Shown piece after piece: positions 14,370-16,506 of a stretch of DNA of 16,506 bases. The notes beneath the pieces were generated by a model. The model saw only the letters and a list, made by a program, of their open reading frames with translations, had not been told where the DNA came from and made no database searches. The position numbers and the translations under genes are program-made. Every line of letters begins with the position of its first letter. The stretch's first letter is position 1. Location: NCBI GenBank assembly GCA_028872975.1, contig JAGWNV010000026.1:1-16506 (forward strand), in the 5' to 3' direction. Source of the DNA: Acidobacteriota bacterium. GTDB lineage: Bacteria > Actinomycetota > Acidimicrobiia > Acidimicrobiales > UBA8190.

Positions 14370-15557
14370 GTGTCAGGGGCCCCGGGCCAGGAGCCGGCGC
14401 GCAGGCGGCGCGTCCCCAAGCAGATCCGGTGGACCGTCAGCGCCTTCCTCGTGGCCCTGGTGGTCGAGTACCTCGTCGTGCCCCAGCTGGGCGGCGTCCG
14501 CCAGTCGCTGTACCGGCTGGGCCGGGTCAACGTCGCCTACCTGATCCTCGGCGTCGGCCTCGAATTCGCCGCCCTCGTCGCCTACGCCCAGCTGACCCAC
14601 ACCGTCCTGCCAGCCGGCGGCCCCTCCCGCTGGCGCCTGCTGCGGATCAACACGTCGAGCCTGGCCCTGAGCCACGTCGTGCCCGGCGGCACGGCGGCGG
14701 CCACCGGGCTCTCCTATCGCCTCCTGACCAAGTCCGGCGTGCAGGGTGCCGATGTCGCCTTCGGGCTGGCCATGCAGGGCGTGGGGTCGGCGGTGGTGCT
14801 GAACCTCATCTTCTGGGTGGCGCTCATCATCTCGATCTTCCTGCGCGGGTACAACCCCATCTACGGCGTGGCCGCCGGCGTGGGCGTGCTCCTCATGGGG
14901 GCCTTCGCCGGGGTGGTCCTGTTGCTCCTGCGCGGCCAGCACCGCGCCGTGGGGGTCGTGCGCAGCATCGGGAACCACATCCCCTTCGTCACCGGCGACC
15001 AGCTGGCCTCGGTGGTGGAGCGCATCGCCGAGCGCCTCCGGGCCCTGCTCGACGACCGGGAGCTCCTGCGGCGGGCCATCGTGTGGGCCGCCGCCAACTG
15101 GCTGCTCGACGCCGCCTCGCTGTGGGTCTTCCTCATCGCCTTCGGCAAGGTCCTCGGCCCCGTCGAGCTCCTGGTGGCCTACGGGCTCGCCAACGTCCTC
15201 GCCGTCATCCCCATCACCCCTGGCGGCCTCGTCATCGTGGAGACGGTGCTCATCACCACCGTCACCGGCTTCGGGGCCCCGAGGAGCATCGCCACCCTGG
15301 GGGTGCTCACCTACCGGGCCGCCAACTTCTGGCTGCCCATCCCGGCCGGCTTCCTCACCTACCTGTCCCTCCGCTTCTCGGGGGAGACCTGGCGCAGCCG
15401 CCTGCGCCACGCCCGCGACGAGGCCACCGCCGGCGACGGCGCAGCCGGCGTCGAGGGCCTGGGTCCCGGGATCGACGAAGCTCCCCTGCCGGGGCCCGAC
15501 GGGGCCGACCGCGGCGACGAGGACGAAGGTGGCGGGAAGCGGGCCTCGGCGGGCTGA
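14370..15557 (+). CDS. Flippase-like integral membrane protein (lysylphosphatidylglycerol synthase TM/UPF0104 family)
   Basis: The 395-residue protein matches the membrane half of MprF and the AglD-type family, which are thought to flip or handle lipids; there is no aminoacyl-transferase domain. It begins with a basic tail (RRRRVPKQIR), then has about seven to eight membrane helices between 21 and 335. Family motifs are VVPGGTAAATGLSYRLL (103-119) and ITPGGLVIVE (282-291). The last 55 residues are Gly-, Asp- and Glu-rich and probably disordered. The GTG at 14370 is the first start in frame. The acyltransferase gene begins four bases after its stop, so the two are probably co-translated. The lipid handled is unknown. 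Confidence 0.88.
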   Translation: MSGAPGQEPARRRRVPKQIRWTVSAFLVALVVEYLVVPQLGGVRQSLYRLGRVNVAYLILGVGLEFAALVAYAQLTHTVLPAGGPSRWRLLRINTSSLALSHVVPGGTAAATGLSYRLLTKSGVQGADVAFGLAMQGVGSAVVLNLIFWVALIISIFLRGYNPIYGVAAGVGVLLMGAFAGVVLLLLRGQHRAVGVVRSIGNHIPFVTGDQLASVVERIAERLRALLDDRELLRRAIVWAAANWLLDAASLWVFLIAFGKVLGPVELLVAYGLANVLAVIPITPGGLVIVETVLITTVTGFGAPRSIATLGVLTYRAANFWLPIPAGFLTYLSLRFSGETWRSRLRHARDEATAGDGAAGVEGLGPGIDEAPLPGPDGADRGDEDEGGGKRASAG

Positions 15558-15561
15558 AGGC

Positions 15562-16506
15562 GTGGACGGAGGGGACCTGGCGCCGGAAGCGACGGCCGGA
15601 GGCGGGCCGCGGCACATGCCGGCCCTCGACGGCCTGCGGGGCGTCGCCGTCGCCGCCGTCGTCGCCTACCACCTCGGTGCCCGCTGGCTGCCCGGCGGCT
15701 ACCTGGGCGTCGACCTGTTCTTCGTCCTCTCGGGCTTCCTCATCACCGGGCTCCTCCTCGGGCGCTCCGCCGAGGGGCGGGCCGGGCTCGGCGGCTTCTG
15801 GGCCCGGCGCGCCCGGAGACTCCTCCCCGCCCTCCTCGCCCTGCTCGCCGTCCTCGCCCTGGCCCAGGCCTCGGGACTGCTCCCGTCGACGGCCTCGGTG
15901 CTGCGCGCCGACGCCCTGGCCACCTTGGCCTACGTGGCCAATTGGCACCAGCTCCTCGCCGGGCAGTCGTACTTCGCCCGCTTCGCCTCCCCGTCGCCCC
16001 TCCAGCACGCCTGGTCGCTCGGGATCGAGGAGCAGTTCTACGTCCTGTGGCCCCTCCTGCTCCTCCTCCTCGGGCGCCTCCGCCGGCGGCGGGTGGCCGT
16101 CGTGGCCACGGCGGGCGCCGCCGGGGTGTCGGCGGGATGGGCCGCCTGGCTGGCCACCCACGGGGCCGGCCTCGACCGGCTCTACTACGGCACCGACACC
16201 CGGGCCTTCGAGCTGCTGGCCGGCGCCGCGCTGGCTATGGCCGTCACGGCGCGTCCCGAGCCCGGCCCCCGGGCCCGGCGCCTGCTGCACGGCGCCGCCC
16301 TGGCCGGCGCCGGGATCCTCGGCGGCCTCTTCGCCACGGCGGGCGCCTCGGCGACGATGTTCGAGGGAGGTCTCGCTGCCGCCACCGTGGCCGTCGTGGC
16401 CGTGTTGGCCGGCACCCGCCTGGCCCGCCCCGGGCCCCTCGGGGCCGTGCTGGCCACGGCACCGCTTCGGCTGCTCGGGCGGATCTCCTATGCCGTCTAC
16501 CTCTGG
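15562..16506 (+). CDS. Membrane acyltransferase, acyltransferase-3/OafA-like (partial, C-terminus off right edge)
   Basis: The 315 visible residues belong to the multi-pass acyltransferases that O-acetylate or otherwise acylate cell-surface sugars. After a short polar leader the protein reads PALDGLRGVAVAAVVAYHLG, with the R-X10-H catalytic motif (Arg26, His37). FFVLSGFLITGLLL (53-66) and AWSLGIEEQFYVLWPLLL (150-167) follow; both are typical of OafA/YrhL members that often carry a C-terminal SGNH domain, which would lie outside the window. The frame is open to the last base, ending in RISYAVYLW. GTG at 15562 is chosen because it lies four bases after the upstream stop; ATG at 15616, just before the conserved start, is the alternative. 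Confidence 0.92.
   Translation, partial: MDGGDLAPEATAGGGPRHMPALDGLRGVAVAAVVAYHLGARWLPGGYLGVDLFFVLSGFLITGLLLGRSAEGRAGLGGFWARRARRLLPALLALLAVLALAQASGLLPSTASVLRADALATLAYVANWHQLLAGQSYFARFASPSPLQHAWSLGIEEQFYVLWPLLLLLLGRLRRRRVAVVATAGAAGVSAGWAAWLATHGAGLDRLYYGTDTRAFELLAGAALAMAVTARPEPGPRARRLLHGAALAGAGILGGLFATAGASATMFEGGLAAATVAVVAVLAGTRLARPGPLGAVLATAPLRLLGRISYAVYLW

Noticed and set aside
12337..14544. A 735-residue plus-strand open frame rich in His, Asp, Glu and Gly
   Set aside because: It is the reverse-strand shadow of the mannose synthase and permease genes, which have full family motifs. Its composition is typical of an antisense reading of GC-rich genes.

Overview
The window looks like ordinary chromosomal DNA from a very GC-rich member of the Actinomycetota. 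The strongest sign is a mycothiol synthase gene (mshD), since mycothiol is an actinobacterial thiol. The histidine gene order hisD-hisC-hisB-hisH-hisA, the Rv0130-like hydratase and the stand-alone polyprenol-phosphate-mannose synthase agree with this. A class such as Acidimicrobiia is my guess; no rRNA or other taxonomic marker is present. I see no mobile element, CRISPR array, tRNA or rRNA.

Layout. (1) Bases 1-4006, minus strand: a tightly packed histidine operon, read hisD > hisC > hisB > hisH > hisA. Three of its four junctions are 4-base start/stop overlaps, and hisA runs off the left edge. (2) Bases 4042-4239: a small divergent gene for a helical 65-residue protein, then a 262-base gap with a two-copy repeat, a perfect hairpin and a palindrome. 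(3) Bases 4502-6153: nth (endonuclease III, minus) and mshD (plus) diverge from about 38 bases. (4) Bases 6185-7877: a VIT1/CCC1-type metal transporter (minus), a small membrane protein (plus) and a MaoC-like enoyl-CoA hydratase (plus). (5) Bases 7891-14331, minus strand: six closely spaced genes, read AI-2E-family permease > polyprenol-P-mannose synthase > response regulator > histidine kinase > alpha/beta hydrolase > ACAD10/11-like acyl-CoA dehydrogenase. (6) Bases 14370-16506, plus strand: a flippase-like (MprF/AglD-type) membrane protein followed by a membrane acyltransferase cut by the right edge.

How the genes fit together. The his block makes histidine from the imidazole-glycerol-phosphate stage onward. 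The rest is a mix of DNA repair, thiol redox, metal handling, lipid oxidation and envelope building. The polyprenol-P-mannose synthase, flippase-like protein and acyltransferase suggest cell-surface glycolipid work beside a two-component system, but that link rests on position only.

The most useful structural observation is that several first-in-operon genes have a TANNNT box 7-9 bases before the start codon and no convincing ribosome binding site, which is the pattern of leaderless transcription. It changes the preferred start of nth and supports the GTG start of the metal transporter. I found no clear sign of a new biological system; the findings are mostly start-site, regulatory and small-gene questions.
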